NCBI RefSeq assembly: GCF_030252165.1
Contig: NZ_CP126969.1
Span: 372,001 to 436,000, forward strand
Source: Corynebacterium breve
Lineage (GTDB): Bacteria > Actinomycetota > Actinomycetes > Mycobacteriales > Mycobacteriaceae
Reading direction: 5' to 3'
DNA: 64,000 nucleotides
Numbering within the stretch: position 1 is the first letter of the stretch; each line of letters starts with the position of its first letter. The notes beneath the pieces were generated by a model, which did not search any database, had not been told where the DNA came from, and was given only the letters and a program-made list of their open reading frames with translations. Of this stretch, positions 1-8,944 are shown one piece after another. The translations under genes were made by a program, and so were the position numbers.

Positions 1-294
1 ACGACGTTCCACGAAAACGCTTTGGAACGTGTGCGCGCCGCGTTCATGATGGAAAAGATCATGAAGCGCTACAACTCCTTGTACCGCGAACTTGGAGCTG
101 GCACCCCGCTCGTGCCAGGCAGAACTTCCGAGCACGAGCTTCCCCAATCGCGTCGCGCACGTGGCGAGCGTCAACGCGAGCCGATGCTGCCCGAGTCACC
201 CGCACCGCGCAGGGATCCTATCGAGGTCTATCCGGGCAGAAAGCGAAGCCTGTTCGGGGGCAGCTACTTCAGACGCCGACTTCTAGGATTCTAG
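1..294 (+). CDS. Glycosyltransferase C-terminal fragment (PelF-like GT4), cut by window edge
   Basis: Only the last 97 codons are present; the frame is open from base 1 and ends at a TAG at 292-294. The first 35 residues (TTFHENALERVRAAFMMEKI and on to YNSLYRELG) have the helical tail typical of GT4 glycosyltransferases, where a final helix packs back on the N-terminal Rossmann domain. The remaining 60 residues are Arg/Pro-rich and probably disordered. The next gene starts directly after this stop, so the two are probably co-transcribed, and a glycosidase-like product there supports a role in an extracellular polysaccharide. Assignment to the PelF branch is a recollection of similar actinobacterial gene pairs; the catalytic part lies outside the window. 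Confidence 0.5.
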   Translation, partial: TTFHENALERVRAAFMMEKIMKRYNSLYRELGAGTPLVPGRTSEHELPQSRRARGERQREPMLPESPAPRRDPIEVYPGRKRSLFGGSYFRRRLLGF

Positions 295-1224
295 ATGCCA
301 TGCCTTGCTTGGTTGAGAAACGGTAATCCGATTGAGCCGGAAGAGGTGCAGCAAGCCGCCGGGAAATTCCGAGTAGCAATCGTTCAGCCTTGGGAAACCG
401 AGGCCGCACGCTACCTCTCTGAGCACGGCACTACCGTGCTGGCGTACCAGTGCCTTTCCAGCGTGCGGGTTTACGAGCCCGGACCAGTTTTCAGCTCAGG
501 GCTGTCTGCTGCGCAAGCTTCCGCGTTGGGAACCAACACTGGTATGGAATGGCAGGGCTATCCCGGCCATTTCCAACAGGAGGTGTGGCGAGACGACTAC
601 GCCGACGCTTGGGTAAACAACGTGGTCTCGCTCATCGACGAAAGCCCCTTCGACGGTGTCTTTGCAGACAACGATGTGTTCGACGACTATTACGGCACAG
701 GCATCGACATCCGACTGATGCGTCGGGGGCTTGATGCGTTGATCACCAAGGCTGGTCAAGCGTTGAATGACCGTGGAAAATTACTGATCCCGAATATCGC
801 TGAAGGCCGTGTCAAACCCGGTCGTTGGCGCTCACACGCGAGGTTCGGTGGTGGCTTTGAAGAATGTCTTTTCGCCTGGGGCACCGAGCCAGGGGAGCGC
901 CTATCCCTCGACGACATGCTTGCGCAGGTAGATCAACTCCATGGGCCCGGTTTGGTGATCGCGCGCATCCCTGGAACCAACGTTGAACTCGCCCTAGCAG
1001 CAGCCTGGGTGTTCGCACCGCAGGCCGATCTTGCGGTGACAGCCACATGGAATGACCACGCGGACGCCATGCCGTGGACTCCTTTGGGCGACGTTGACCT
1101 TGGCGATCCTTTATCGCCCTTGTTCACAACCCATGAGCCGGGCCAGTATTCCCGCGAATTCACTGGCGGTCGGGCTGTGGTCGATCTGAATACTTTGACG
1201 GGATCGATCGAGATTTACGCGTAG
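295..1224 (+). CDS. Putative glycoside hydrolase (GHL15-like TIM barrel)
   Basis: A 309-residue protein whose ATG follows the previous stop codon with no gap, so it is translationally coupled to the glycosyltransferase. Residues 119-127 (FDGVFADND) resemble the acidic strand end that carries catalytic Asp residues in hypothetical glycosyl hydrolase families (GHL15, GH114-like). A second conserved-looking stretch is GGGFEECLFAWG at 185-196. No clear signal peptide is seen, so the protein is either cytoplasmic or exported with a partner. It probably trims or modifies the glycan made by the upstream enzyme. It converges with, and overlaps by 10 nt, the HAD phosphatase gene. The fold call is from motif shape only; the substrate is unknown. 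Confidence 0.5.
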   Translation: MPCLAWLRNGNPIEPEEVQQAAGKFRVAIVQPWETEAARYLSEHGTTVLAYQCLSSVRVYEPGPVFSSGLSAAQASALGTNTGMEWQGYPGHFQQEVWRDDYADAWVNNVVSLIDESPFDGVFADNDVFDDYYGTGIDIRLMRRGLDALITKAGQALNDRGKLLIPNIAEGRVKPGRWRSHARFGGGFEECLFAWGTEPGERLSLDDMLAQVDQLHGPGLVIARIPGTNVELALAAAWVFAPQADLAVTATWNDHADAMPWTPLGDVDLGDPLSPLFTTHEPGQYSREFTGGRAVVDLNTLTGSIEIYA

Positions 1225-1985
1225 TCCATCAGGCAGTCGGAGACGCGTCTGATGACCTGATGCGACGCATCCTTCACATCAGTAGGAGAGAAGTCGAAAC
1301 TGTGCGAGCGGTGCGCGATTTCATGCATGGGGATGTCATTCCACGAGTCACCGAAGGTGTACAACTCGTAGTCATTGATTCCCAGATAGGCCAAGAGCTG
1401 CTGGATCCCGCTACCCTTGTTTACTCCCGCAGCCATGATGTCGATGAAGTTGTGGTTCGTCGTAATTGCTACGTGTGGCAGATGCTTGCGAATCCAGTCA
1501 ATGACTATCTCACGCAGATTCATATCCGTGGGTACCCAGAATGGCACCACGGCGAAGTCATGGAAGGGGATATCGTCAACTGTCATCTCGATGAAACCCT
1601 CGGTGAGTTTGTTTCTTTTCTGGCCAGTGTTGTTGCTGAACACGCCGTCGTTATCGCCCAAGGTGGTGCCGTAGACCGCTAATCCATCAAGCTGGTGAAA
1701 CGTGGACACCAGTGTACGTACCGCCGAGCTTGGCAGTGGGTGGCCGAAGAGCAGGTTGTTTTCGGCATCGGTAGAGGATCCGCCGTTGGAAAGTACGTTG
1801 TAGTCGAAGGTGCGGTTAAGCCCTGTAAGGCCCCGCGTAAGCGACGAGCGTGATCGCCCGGTAGCAGAAATGGCAAGATGCCCGGCTTTACGCCAGGCAT
1901 CAATTGCTGCGATGTCTTGTGGGGCAATGGTTCCACCGCGGTGTAGTGTTCCGTCGAAATCTAGGGCGGCAATTTTGACAGGCAT
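1215..1985 (-). CDS. Cof-type HAD-superfamily phosphatase
   Basis: The 256-residue protein has the HAD motifs in order: DFDGTL at 9-14 (nucleophile and acid Asp), SATGR at 40-44 (motif II), a Lys in NKGSGIQQLL (motif III) and GDSWNDIPM starting near 212 (motif IV). The 130-residue insert between motifs II and III is the C2B cap of Cof/YidA-type enzymes, which dephosphorylate small metabolites such as sugar phosphates or flavin intermediates. It lies 10 nt downstream of metI in the same direction and may be read from the methionine importer transcript, although its own role there is unclear. The substrate cannot be deduced from the sequence. Confidence 0.85.
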   Translation of the reverse strand: MPVKIAALDFDGTLHRGGTIAPQDIAAIDAWRKAGHLAISATGRSRSSLTRGLTGLNRTFDYNVLSNGGSSTDAENNLLFGHPLPSSAVRTLVSTFHQLDGLAVYGTTLGDNDGVFSNNTGQKRNKLTEGFIEMTVDDIPFHDFAVVPFWVPTDMNLREIVIDWIRKHLPHVAITTNHNFIDIMAAGVNKGSGIQQLLAYLGINDYELYTFGDSWNDIPMHEIAHRSHSFDFSPTDVKDASHQVIRRVSDCLMDYA

Positions 1986-1995
1986 GCCGCCTACC

Positions 1996-2676
1996 TTATC
2001 GGCGCATCACCTTTTTGGAGAGCCAGTTACCCAGGAACTGCGCAAGCTGCACGATCACGACAATCGCGAGCACCGCGGCGAATGTAACTTGTGGTTCGAA
2101 GGAACGGTAGCCGTAGACAATGGCAAAGTCACCGATGCCACCACCGCCGATGTAGCCAGCCATCGCGGACATATCAATCACCGCGATGAAGATAAAGGTG
2201 TAGCCCAGAATCAACGGGCCGAGAGCTTCCGGCAAAATCACCGACGTGATGATCTTCCACGGTCCAGCACCCATCGCACGAGCTGCCTCGATCATGCCCG
2301 GATCAATCGAGACCAAGTTCTGCTCGACGATACGCGCAACCGTGAATGTCGCTGTAAAGCACATGACAAATGTCGCCGCATCACGCCCGATGGAGGTGCC
2401 CACCACGTTGATTGTGAGCGGGTACAACATTGCGATCATGATGATGAAAGGGATGGGGCGGAAGAAGTTCACTAGGACGTTGATGGTCCAGTAAATGGCT
2501 TTGTTCTTCAGGATTCCGCTGGGGCGTGTCGTGTACAGCAGCGTACCCAAGATAAGGCCGAGGAATCCGCCAACAACCATCGTGATGCCCACCATGTACA
2601 GCGTGTCGACGATCGCGTCGACGTATACGGGGCCAAGGCGGTCCCAATCGGCTTCAGCAAGGATCATCTGGTTCAT
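1996..2676 (-). CDS. metI: Methionine ABC transporter permease MetI
   Basis: The 226-residue membrane protein has about five transmembrane helices and the permease EAA loop (EAARAMGAGPWKI, near residues 135-147) that docks on the ATPase. Size and sequence fit MetI, the channel of the MetNIQ importer for L-/D-methionine. Its start overlaps the end of metN by 4 nt, so the two are translationally coupled, and the order metQ-metN-metI on the minus strand is the usual corynebacterial one. Expression should follow the McbR-like operator upstream of metQ. Confidence 0.95.
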   Translation of the reverse strand: MNQMILAEADWDRLGPVYVDAIVDTLYMVGITMVVGGFLGLILGTLLYTTRPSGILKNKAIYWTINVLVNFFRPIPFIIMIAMLYPLTINVVGTSIGRDAATFVMCFTATFTVARIVEQNLVSIDPGMIEAARAMGAGPWKIITSVILPEALGPLILGYTFIFIAVIDMSAMAGYIGGGGIGDFAIVYGYRSFEPQVTFAAVLAIVVIVQLAQFLGNWLSKKVMRR

Positions 2677-3701
2677 CGCACAATCTCCTTGATCTCGGTG
2701 GTGTGCTGCAGTGAGTTGTAGAAATTGTTCACTGCCTCTGGATTTCCTCCTAGACGAACGGTCATCTTGCCAAAGGAGTGTTGCTGCAGCGTTGTCACGC
2801 CACCGTGCACGATCGAGATGCTTCCACCGTTGTCCTTCAGCGCCGAGGCGGCTTCGAAAAATCCGGAGTTTTCAGTGAGATCGATGGTGAACAGTCTGCC
2901 CTCGTGGGCGAGGAGGTCCTTAGCTTCGACTAGATCTGGAGTATTGCGTAGCGACGAAGATACGAAGCGCTGCGCCACATGCGTCTGTGGGTCGGAGAAG
3001 ACCTCGTAGACGCTGCCATATTCCACGATGCGTCCGTCTTCCATTACTGCGACCTTGTCGGCGATGGAACGCACGACATCCATCTCGTGTGTGATGACGA
3101 CAATCGTAAGACCGAGTTCTTCGTTCACGCGGCGTAGCAGCGAAAGTACTTCTTGCGTGGTCTCGGGGTCCAAGGCGCTTGTTGCTTCGTCGGCAAGCAA
3201 GAGCGTTGGGTTGGTCGCCAAAGCACGTGCAATGCCCACGCGCTGCTTCTGGCCACCGGAGAGCTGCTCGGGGTAGTTCTTGCCGCGGTCGCCAAGTCCG
3301 ACGAAATCGAGAAGTTCAGCCACGCGCGCTTTCCGCTTAGCTTTGTCCATTCCTGCGAGCTTGAGTGGGTAGTCGATATTCGCAGCGGCGTTGCGAGACG
3401 AGAACAGGTTGAACTGCTGGAAGATCATTCCGATGTTGCGGCGGATGCCACGCAGCTCTGATTCGGGCATGCCGACGATGTCGGTGCCGTCGAGCAGAAG
3501 CTCACCGGATGTGGGGGTGTCCAAGCCGTTGATGAGGCGGACGAGGGTGGATTTGCCGGCACCGGAGTATCCGATGACGCCGAGTACCTCGCCAGGTTCG
3601 ACGGTGAGCGTGATGTTGTCGAGGGCCTTGATCTCCTGTGATCCGGAGGTGAAGACTTTGGTGATGTCTCGGAATTCGATCCGTGTGCCGGTGGAACTCA
3701 C
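2673..3701 (-). CDS. metN: Methionine ABC transporter ATP-binding protein MetN
   Basis: The 342-residue ATPase carries Walker A GYSGAGKST (44-52), signature LSGGQKQR (147-154) and Walker B LLLADE (167-172). The last 75 or so residues form the NIL (ACT-like) domain, which in E. coli MetN binds methionine and shuts down transport when the cell is full. Translation starts at a GTG whose G is also the last base of the metQ stop codon, a one-base overlap implying tight coupling. With MetI and MetQ it forms the methionine importer. Confidence 0.96.
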   Translation of the reverse strand: MSSTGTRIEFRDITKVFTSGSQEIKALDNITLTVEPGEVLGVIGYSGAGKSTLVRLINGLDTPTSGELLLDGTDIVGMPESELRGIRRNIGMIFQQFNLFSSRNAAANIDYPLKLAGMDKAKRKARVAELLDFVGLGDRGKNYPEQLSGGQKQRVGIARALATNPTLLLADEATSALDPETTQEVLSLLRRVNEELGLTIVVITHEMDVVRSIADKVAVMEDGRIVEYGSVYEVFSDPQTHVAQRFVSSSLRNTPDLVEAKDLLAHEGRLFTIDLTENSGFFEAASALKDNGGSISIVHGGVTTLQQHSFGKMTVRLGGNPEAVNNFYNSLQHTTEIKEIVR

Positions 3702-4561
3702 TACTTGGCTTCTTCCTCAAGGCGTGCGAGGACGTCGTTGAGCTCTTCCTTGTCGCGGGAGACCTCTACGGCGGTGCCCTTAGAGTCCTCGTCTACTGCG
3801 GCCATGACCTCGGCGGAGTGCCACAGCTCGACGAGCTTGTTCAGGGTTTCGTCGTCGATGTCTTCGGAGCGGGAAGCGAATACGTTGATGTATGGCTCTG
3901 CCTGGGTGGAGTTCGGATCGTCCTCGAAGACCGCCTCATCTGGGGTGATGCCCGCGCGGTCGAGCCAGGAGTTGTTGATGATCGCTGGCTTGCCCTCGTT
4001 GAATACGGTTGGAGTCTGCGCTGCGTCGATCGGAGTGACCTTGACCTTGGAAGCTGCCGCATCGATGTCGGCTGGGGTTGGGTCGGTTACTTCACCTTCC
4101 TTGAGGGTGACGAGGCCAGCCTGTACGAGAACGTTGATTGCGCGACCCTGGTTGGATGGGTCGTTCGGGATCGCTACCTCTTCGCCGTCGATGCCGTCGA
4201 TGGAGGAGTGATCCTTCCAGAACAGTGCCAGTGGGTAGATCTCGGTGGATCCGACGATCTTGAGATCCTGGCCGGAGCCGACGTTGTATTCAGCGAGGTA
4301 CTTGATGTGCTGGAACTTGTTCACGTCGAGTTCGCCCTGCGCGAGAGCCTCGTTGACGGGGGAGTAGTCAGAGAATGGGACTACTTCGAGTTCGATGCCT
4401 TCTTCAGCCGCGATGTCGGTAAAGACTGACCAAGCCTTCTGGTCCGCGTCGGTGGTACCGATCTTGATGGTGGAGCTGTCGTCAGCGCCGGAGCAGGCGA
4501 CAAGTCCGGTTGCAGCGATGGTTGCCGCTGCGGCGGTTGCAACGATTCGTGTAAAACGCAT
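3701..4561 (-). CDS. metQ: Methionine-binding lipoprotein MetQ
   Basis: The 286-residue NLPA-family substrate-binding protein begins with a signal peptide ending in a lipobox (GLVAC, Cys23), so it is anchored to the outer face of the membrane by a lipid. It delivers methionine to MetNI. It is the first gene of the metQNI operon. The divergent 139-nt gap to dnaE2 contains a McbR-like operator and a LexA-like box, so the two divergent genes appear to answer to unrelated signals (sulfur status and DNA damage). Confidence 0.95.
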   Translation of the reverse strand: MRFTRIVATAAAATIAATGLVACSGADDSSTIKIGTTDADQKAWSVFTDIAAEEGIELEVVPFSDYSPVNEALAQGELDVNKFQHIKYLAEYNVGSGQDLKIVGSTEIYPLALFWKDHSSIDGIDGEEVAIPNDPSNQGRAINVLVQAGLVTLKEGEVTDPTPADIDAAASKVKVTPIDAAQTPTVFNEGKPAIINNSWLDRAGITPDEAVFEDDPNSTQAEPYINVFASRSEDIDDETLNKLVELWHSAEVMAAVDEDSKGTAVEVSRDKEELNDVLARLEEEAK

Positions 4562-4616
4562 GGGTAACTTCCTTGGTGATTTAACGTGTTTCGATGGGGG
4601 TCAACCTAGCACTTAA

Positions 4617-4632
4617 CGGACAGCTTAGTCTA
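4617..4632 (-). promoter_or_regulatory. Candidate McbR operator upstream of metQ
   Basis: The plus strand reads CGGAC-AGCTTA-GTCTA; the corynebacterial McbR consensus is TAGAC-N6-GTCTA. One half-site is perfect and the other keeps GAC. It lies 56-71 nt upstream of the metQ start. McbR represses sulfur amino acid genes and is released by S-adenosylhomocysteine. The match is by eye. Confidence 0.5.
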
Positions 4633-4664
4633 GTTGGGGTCTAAAGGTTGAATATAATTAAATA

Positions 4665-4680
4665 TAGCACAAATGTTCGA
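4665..4680 (+). promoter_or_regulatory. Candidate LexA (SOS) box upstream of dnaE2
   Basis: TAGCACAAATGTTCGA closely follows the actinobacterial SOS box TCGAACANNTGTTCGA: the right half TGTTCGA is perfect and the left half is partly eroded. It ends 20 nt before the dnaE2 start codon, where bound LexA would block transcription. DnaE2 is a known LexA target in mycobacteria, which supports the call. Confidence 0.65.
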
Positions 4681-4700
4681 AATGGGTTACGCTTTCCTCC

Positions 4701-7700
4701 ATGAGGTTTAACGGTGGTGCACCGCTCTCGTGGTCGCGGCTCGAACGCATTCTGTCGGGCCGCCCTTCGCCCACGCCAGTCTCGGTAGAGCACCTGCTTG
4801 ACGACGAGGCCTACGTCTCCGGATCTTCAATTGTTCCGTTCGCCGAACTGCATGCGGTCTCGTCTTATAGCTTTCTCGGTGGCGCGAGTGAGCCGGAAGA
4901 CCTCGTGCGGCGCGCTAAAGAGCTTGGCCTCCATGCATTGGCGCTGGTAGATCGTGATGGGTTTTACGGCGCGGTGAAGTTTGCGGAGGCTGCGGCCAAG
5001 CTTGATCTGCCGACAATTTTCGGGGCGGAACTCACACTTGGCGATCGGGTCCTTCCTGTGCTTGCGCGCAGTCCCGAGGGGTATAAACGGCTTTCGCGTC
5101 TGATGGCGGACGCGCATATGCTGACCGGCGAGAAGGGGAAGGTGAACTATTCGTCGTTAAGCGAAATCGCGGAACGCTTGGCGGGGGAATGTTATGTGCT
5201 GGCTGGTTGGCAATGGGCGGGGCAGATCGATCATATGATCGACGTTTTTGGGTTAGACCGAGTGGTTTTGGAATATGAAGTGTCGATGACTCCGGAGGAC
5301 GCGGATCATCACGCGCTTCTTGATGCTTACCCGCACGTTCCTGGGATTGTCACTGCTCAACCCGCGGCGGCGACGAGAGCCCAGACCGGCCTGGCGGTGG
5401 CAAAGCGGTCGTTGGCGCGCAGGCAATCGGTTGCGGAGGCCCACAGTAGTCTGCATCCAATGGGAGCCAATTGGCTCCGCTCGGGCGAGCAAATCCTTGC
5501 GATGGCTCCCGATCGAGCAGCGCAGATCGCCCACACCGTTGCGATTGCAGATGAATGCGCTTTCACCCTGAATCTTGTCGCGCCGAATCTCCCCGAATGC
5601 GAAACGCCTCCGGGGCATGATGAGATGAGCTGGCTGCGACAGCTTGTGCGGGAAAGGGGTAAGCACCGCTACGAGAATCGTTCCGCTGAAGTGCGCGAAC
5701 GTGCCGAAAGGCAGATCGATTACGAGTTGAGCGTCATTCAACAGCTCAATTTTCCAGGGTATTTCTTGATCGTTACGGATCTGGTGGATTTTTGTCGCGA
5801 GAATAACATCCTGGCGCAGGGACGAGGTTCCGCAGCGAATTCCGCTGTGTGTTTTGCACTGGGGATCACTAATGCTGAGCCGATCAGCGCCGGTTTGCTG
5901 TTCGAGCGCTTCCTTTCTCCGGAGCGCGACGGGCCACCGGACATCGACATTGATATCGAATCTGGTCGCCGTGAGCAGGTCATCCAGTATGTGTACACCA
6001 AATACGGCCGAGATAACGCGGCGCAGGTAGCCAATGTCATTACGTACCGCACGAAAGGCGCTGTGCGTGATGCCGCCCGCGCGCTGGGCTACCCGCAGGG
6101 CGCGGCGGATTCGTGGTCAAAGGGGCTGACCGATCCGCCCAACGATGTCACTGAGCTGGCTGCCGAGTTTAAGGGGCAGCCTCGCCACCTAGGAATCCAT
6201 TCCGGTGGCATGGTGATCTGTGATCGCCCCATCGCGGACGTTGTTCCCACCGAGTGGGCACGCATGGAGGATCGCTCGGTGGTGCAGTGGGACAAGGACG
6301 ATTGCGCCTCTGCGGGCCTGGTCAAGTTCGACCTCCTCGGCTTGGGCATGCTCGAGGCGCTGCATCACATGATCGACCTTGTGGAACAGACCACGGGGCG
6401 GCGCGTGAACCTCTGGGACCTCGACCTTGCAGATGCCAATGTGTACGACATGTTGTGCCGCGCCGATGCCGTGGGAGTGTTCCAGGTTGAGTCCCGCGCA
6501 CAGCTTTCCACTCTCCCGCGCTTGAAGCCGCGCACATTTTTCGACCTTGTGGTGGAGGTCGCACTGATTCGTCCCGGTCCGATCCAAGGCGGCAGCGTGC
6601 ACCCGTATCTGCGTCGCCGTGATGGCCAGGAGCCTGTGACTTATGACCACCCCGTGTTGGAGAAAGCGCTGGGCAAGACACTGGGAATCCCACTGTTCCA
6701 AGAACAGCTCATGCAAATCGCAGTGGATGCCGCGGGCTTTTCCGGCACCGAGGCAGATGCTTTACGACGAGCCATGGGGTCCAAACGTTCACCCGCAAAG
6801 ATGGAAGCACTCCGGCAGCGGTTCTTTGATGGCTGCTGGGACACCAACCGCATTGACCATGACACCTCGCTGAAGCTGTGGAACAAGATCGTAGCGTTTG
6901 CCGCCTACGGTTTTCCGGAATCGCACTCGCAGTCGTTCGCCTCGATCGTGTTCTTCTCGGCGTGGTTCAAGTGCTATCACCCTGCGGAGTTTTGCGTGGG
7001 CCTGTTGCGCGCGCAGCCGATGGGGTTCTATTCCCCGCAGTCGCTGATCCAGGATGCCCGACGCCACGGGGTGACCGTCCTTCCCGTATCTGTCAATGAT
7101 TCTGGCTGCGAGGCGCGTGTCATCGATTCCTCCACCATCCGAGTGGGGCTGAACCTAATCAATGGTCTTGGGGAGAAACCTGCCCAACGAATCGAGGGCC
7201 ACCAGCCTTATAGGGGGATCCCTGACCTTTCTCGTCGTGCGGACCTCACAGTTGAGCATGTAGAGGCGCTTGCCCGTGCGGGGGCGTTAGATTGTTTCGG
7301 GGTGGATCGTCGGCAAGCGTTGTGGCAGGCAGGAGTGGCAGCGACCGAGCAAGAAGGAATGCTTCCGCACATCAGCGCCATCGAGGCCCCCGCATTGCCG
7401 GGGATGACTGCGCTGGAACTGCTCGCGGCAGATGTTGTCGCTACTGGAGTGACGCCCGAGACTCAACCGATTGCATATCTGCGAGAAAGTCTGACTCAGC
7501 GGGGGATCCTTTCCGCCGTTGATCTGCGCACGGCCGAAGACGGCAGCCGGATTCGTGTCGGCGGGGTGGTAACGCATAGGCAGCGGCCGCAAACAGCGTC
7601 GGGTGTGACTTTTCTTGGGATGGAGGACGAGACTGGTCTGATCAACGTAATGGTGACCCCTGGATTGTGGAAGCGGCATCGCATCCTCGCACGGACCGCT

Positions 7701-7823
7701 CGCGCGCTGGTTGTTCGTGGCATCGTGCAAAATGCCTCCGGCGCGGTCACCGTGGTCGCGGACAAGCTCGAGCCACTAGAGCTGGGCGAAGTGCTTTCGC
7801 GGGGCTCAAGGGACTTTCGTTAG
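4701..7823 (+). CDS. dnaE2: Error-prone DNA polymerase DnaE2
   Basis: A 1040-residue C-family polymerase alpha subunit. The N-terminal GGAPLSWSRLERILSG stretch is typical of actinobacterial DnaE2 rather than replicative DnaE1. The PHP domain begins near residue 47 (FAELHAVSSYSFLGGAS), the polymerase active-site motif PDIDIDIE lies near 413-420, and an OB fold occupies about 945-995. DnaE2 performs damage-tolerant, mutagenic synthesis together with ImuA'/ImuB; neither partner gene is in the window. The start codon has only a weak ribosome site and lies 20 nt from the SOS box, so the 5' leader must be very short. The next gene, mntR, begins 9 nt downstream but is functionally unrelated. Confidence 0.93.
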   Translation: MRFNGGAPLSWSRLERILSGRPSPTPVSVEHLLDDEAYVSGSSIVPFAELHAVSSYSFLGGASEPEDLVRRAKELGLHALALVDRDGFYGAVKFAEAAAKLDLPTIFGAELTLGDRVLPVLARSPEGYKRLSRLMADAHMLTGEKGKVNYSSLSEIAERLAGECYVLAGWQWAGQIDHMIDVFGLDRVVLEYEVSMTPEDADHHALLDAYPHVPGIVTAQPAAATRAQTGLAVAKRSLARRQSVAEAHSSLHPMGANWLRSGEQILAMAPDRAAQIAHTVAIADECAFTLNLVAPNLPECETPPGHDEMSWLRQLVRERGKHRYENRSAEVRERAERQIDYELSVIQQLNFPGYFLIVTDLVDFCRENNILAQGRGSAANSAVCFALGITNAEPISAGLLFERFLSPERDGPPDIDIDIESGRREQVIQYVYTKYGRDNAAQVANVITYRTKGAVRDAARALGYPQGAADSWSKGLTDPPNDVTELAAEFKGQPRHLGIHSGGMVICDRPIADVVPTEWARMEDRSVVQWDKDDCASAGLVKFDLLGLGMLEALHHMIDLVEQTTGRRVNLWDLDLADANVYDMLCRADAVGVFQVESRAQLSTLPRLKPRTFFDLVVEVALIRPGPIQGGSVHPYLRRRDGQEPVTYDHPVLEKALGKTLGIPLFQEQLMQIAVDAAGFSGTEADALRRAMGSKRSPAKMEALRQRFFDGCWDTNRIDHDTSLKLWNKIVAFAAYGFPESHSQSFASIVFFSAWFKCYHPAEFCVGLLRAQPMGFYSPQSLIQDARRHGVTVLPVSVNDSGCEARVIDSSTIRVGLNLINGLGEKPAQRIEGHQPYRGIPDLSRRADLTVEHVEALARAGALDCFGVDRRQALWQAGVAATEQEGMLPHISAIEAPALPGMTALELLAADVVATGVTPETQPIAYLRESLTQRGILSAVDLRTAEDGSRIRVGGVVTHRQRPQTASGVTFLGMEDETGLINVMVTPGLWKRHRILARTARALVVRGIVQNASGAVTVVADKLEPLELGEVLSRGSRDFR

Positions 7824-7832
7824 GATGAGTGC

Positions 7833-8498
7833 ATGCACATTCGTGATCTCCCTGACCGCACCCAAGACTACATCAAGGTCGTCTGGGACATCACCGAATA
7901 CACCGGTGGGCCTGCGGCGTTGGGGGAAATCGCTAAGCGAGTGGGGCAGAAGACATCCACCGCATCTGAGGCAATCAAGCGACTGGGCCATCAACAACTG
8001 GTCCACCATGAGCCATACGCGGGCGTCACGCTTACCCCCTCGGGCAAAGACCTCGCGTTGCAGATGGTGCGTCGCCACCGCCTCATCGAGACGTTTTTGG
8101 TCCGAGTGCTCGGGTACTCTTGGGATGAAGTCCATGACGATGCCGACATGCTCGAGCATGGTGTCTCTGACCTGCTGCTTAAGCGTATCGACGATTACCT
8201 AGGGCATCCTGCCCGCGACCCACATGGCGATCCGATCCCGGATGCAACCGGTGCGTTTCCTCGCCAGGACGTGCACACCCTTGCAACAATTGAGCCGGGC
8301 GCAACCGTCACGATTGCTCAAGTCGATGACAGCGACCCCGAGCTCCTGCGCTACCTGGCATCGCATGGCTTGATCCCCGAGGCTACATTGACAGTGCCTG
8401 AAGCTGCGGTCGCGGGAATCCTCCAGGTGACCAACAGCTCCGGTGACACCATCCCGCTGTCCGAATCTTCCCTCGGCGCGATTCGAGTCACACGATGA
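7833..8498 (+). CDS. mntR: Manganese-dependent repressor MntR (DtxR family)
   Basis: The 221-residue protein has a winged helix (about 1-65), a metal-binding/dimer domain (66-140) and an SH3/FeoA-like tail (about 150-221). Aligned by eye with DtxR, the two residues that set iron preference there, Met10 and Cys102, are Asp12 and Asp105 here, while His82, Glu86, His101, Glu108 and His109 are kept. Acidic residues at those positions mark manganese-specific MntR proteins. It should repress manganese uptake genes when Mn(II) is abundant. It heads a run of four genes joined by ATGA-type overlaps, placing it with membrane PH-domain proteins and a MOSC protein. Another ATG at 7825 is out of frame. 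Confidence 0.82.
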   Translation: MHIRDLPDRTQDYIKVVWDITEYTGGPAALGEIAKRVGQKTSTASEAIKRLGHQQLVHHEPYAGVTLTPSGKDLALQMVRRHRLIETFLVRVLGYSWDEVHDDADMLEHGVSDLLLKRIDDYLGHPARDPHGDPIPDATGAFPRQDVHTLATIEPGATVTIAQVDDSDPELLRYLASHGLIPEATLTVPEAAVAGILQVTNSSGDTIPLSESSLGAIRVTR

Positions 8499-8944
8499 AC
8501 CCGGTTTCGCCGAAACTGACCTACGTCAAGTACCTCTCCAGCTTGCTGTGGCTCGTGCTTTTGCTCATCGGCTTCGTGATTGCGTACGGGCGTTTTGACG
8601 CGTGGTGGTGGATTGGCATTGCAGCCACGGCGATGCTTGCACTTTGGGAGGCGTGGCTGATTCCGAACCAGGTCAAACTGATGAAATGGCAGGAAACCGA
8701 CGACGAGTTGCTCATCGCCAAAGGTCGTTTCTGGCATAAATTCACCGTGGTTCCATATGGTCGCATCCAGTTCGTCGACGTAAAGGCCGGCCCCATCATG
8801 CGTATCTTTGGGCTGAAGAATGTCGTCCTGCACACTGCCTCCTCCACATCTGACTCCAAGATTAAGGGCCTTCCCGCTGCCGACGCTGACGCTCTGCGCC
8901 AACGACTTACAGTGAAGGCCCGCGAGAGAATGAGCGGCCTGTGA
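8495..8944 (+). CDS. Bacterial PH-domain membrane protein, YdbS-like
   Basis: The 149-residue protein has two N-terminal transmembrane helices (about 14-30 and 37-55), followed by a bPH2 (formerly DUF304) domain containing LIAKGRFWHKFTVVPYGRIQ. YdbS/YdbT pairs are small-plus-large PH-domain membrane proteins; B. subtilis YdbS/YdbT help resist certain bacteriocins, but the molecular role is not settled. The start overlaps the mntR stop by 4 nt and its own end overlaps the larger partner by 4 nt, so all are translated together. No manganese-related residue is evident. Confidence 0.8.
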   Translation: MNPVSPKLTYVKYLSSLLWLVLLLIGFVIAYGRFDAWWWIGIAATAMLALWEAWLIPNQVKLMKWQETDDELLIAKGRFWHKFTVVPYGRIQFVDVKAGPIMRIFGLKNVVLHTASSTSDSKIKGLPAADADALRQRLTVKARERMSGL

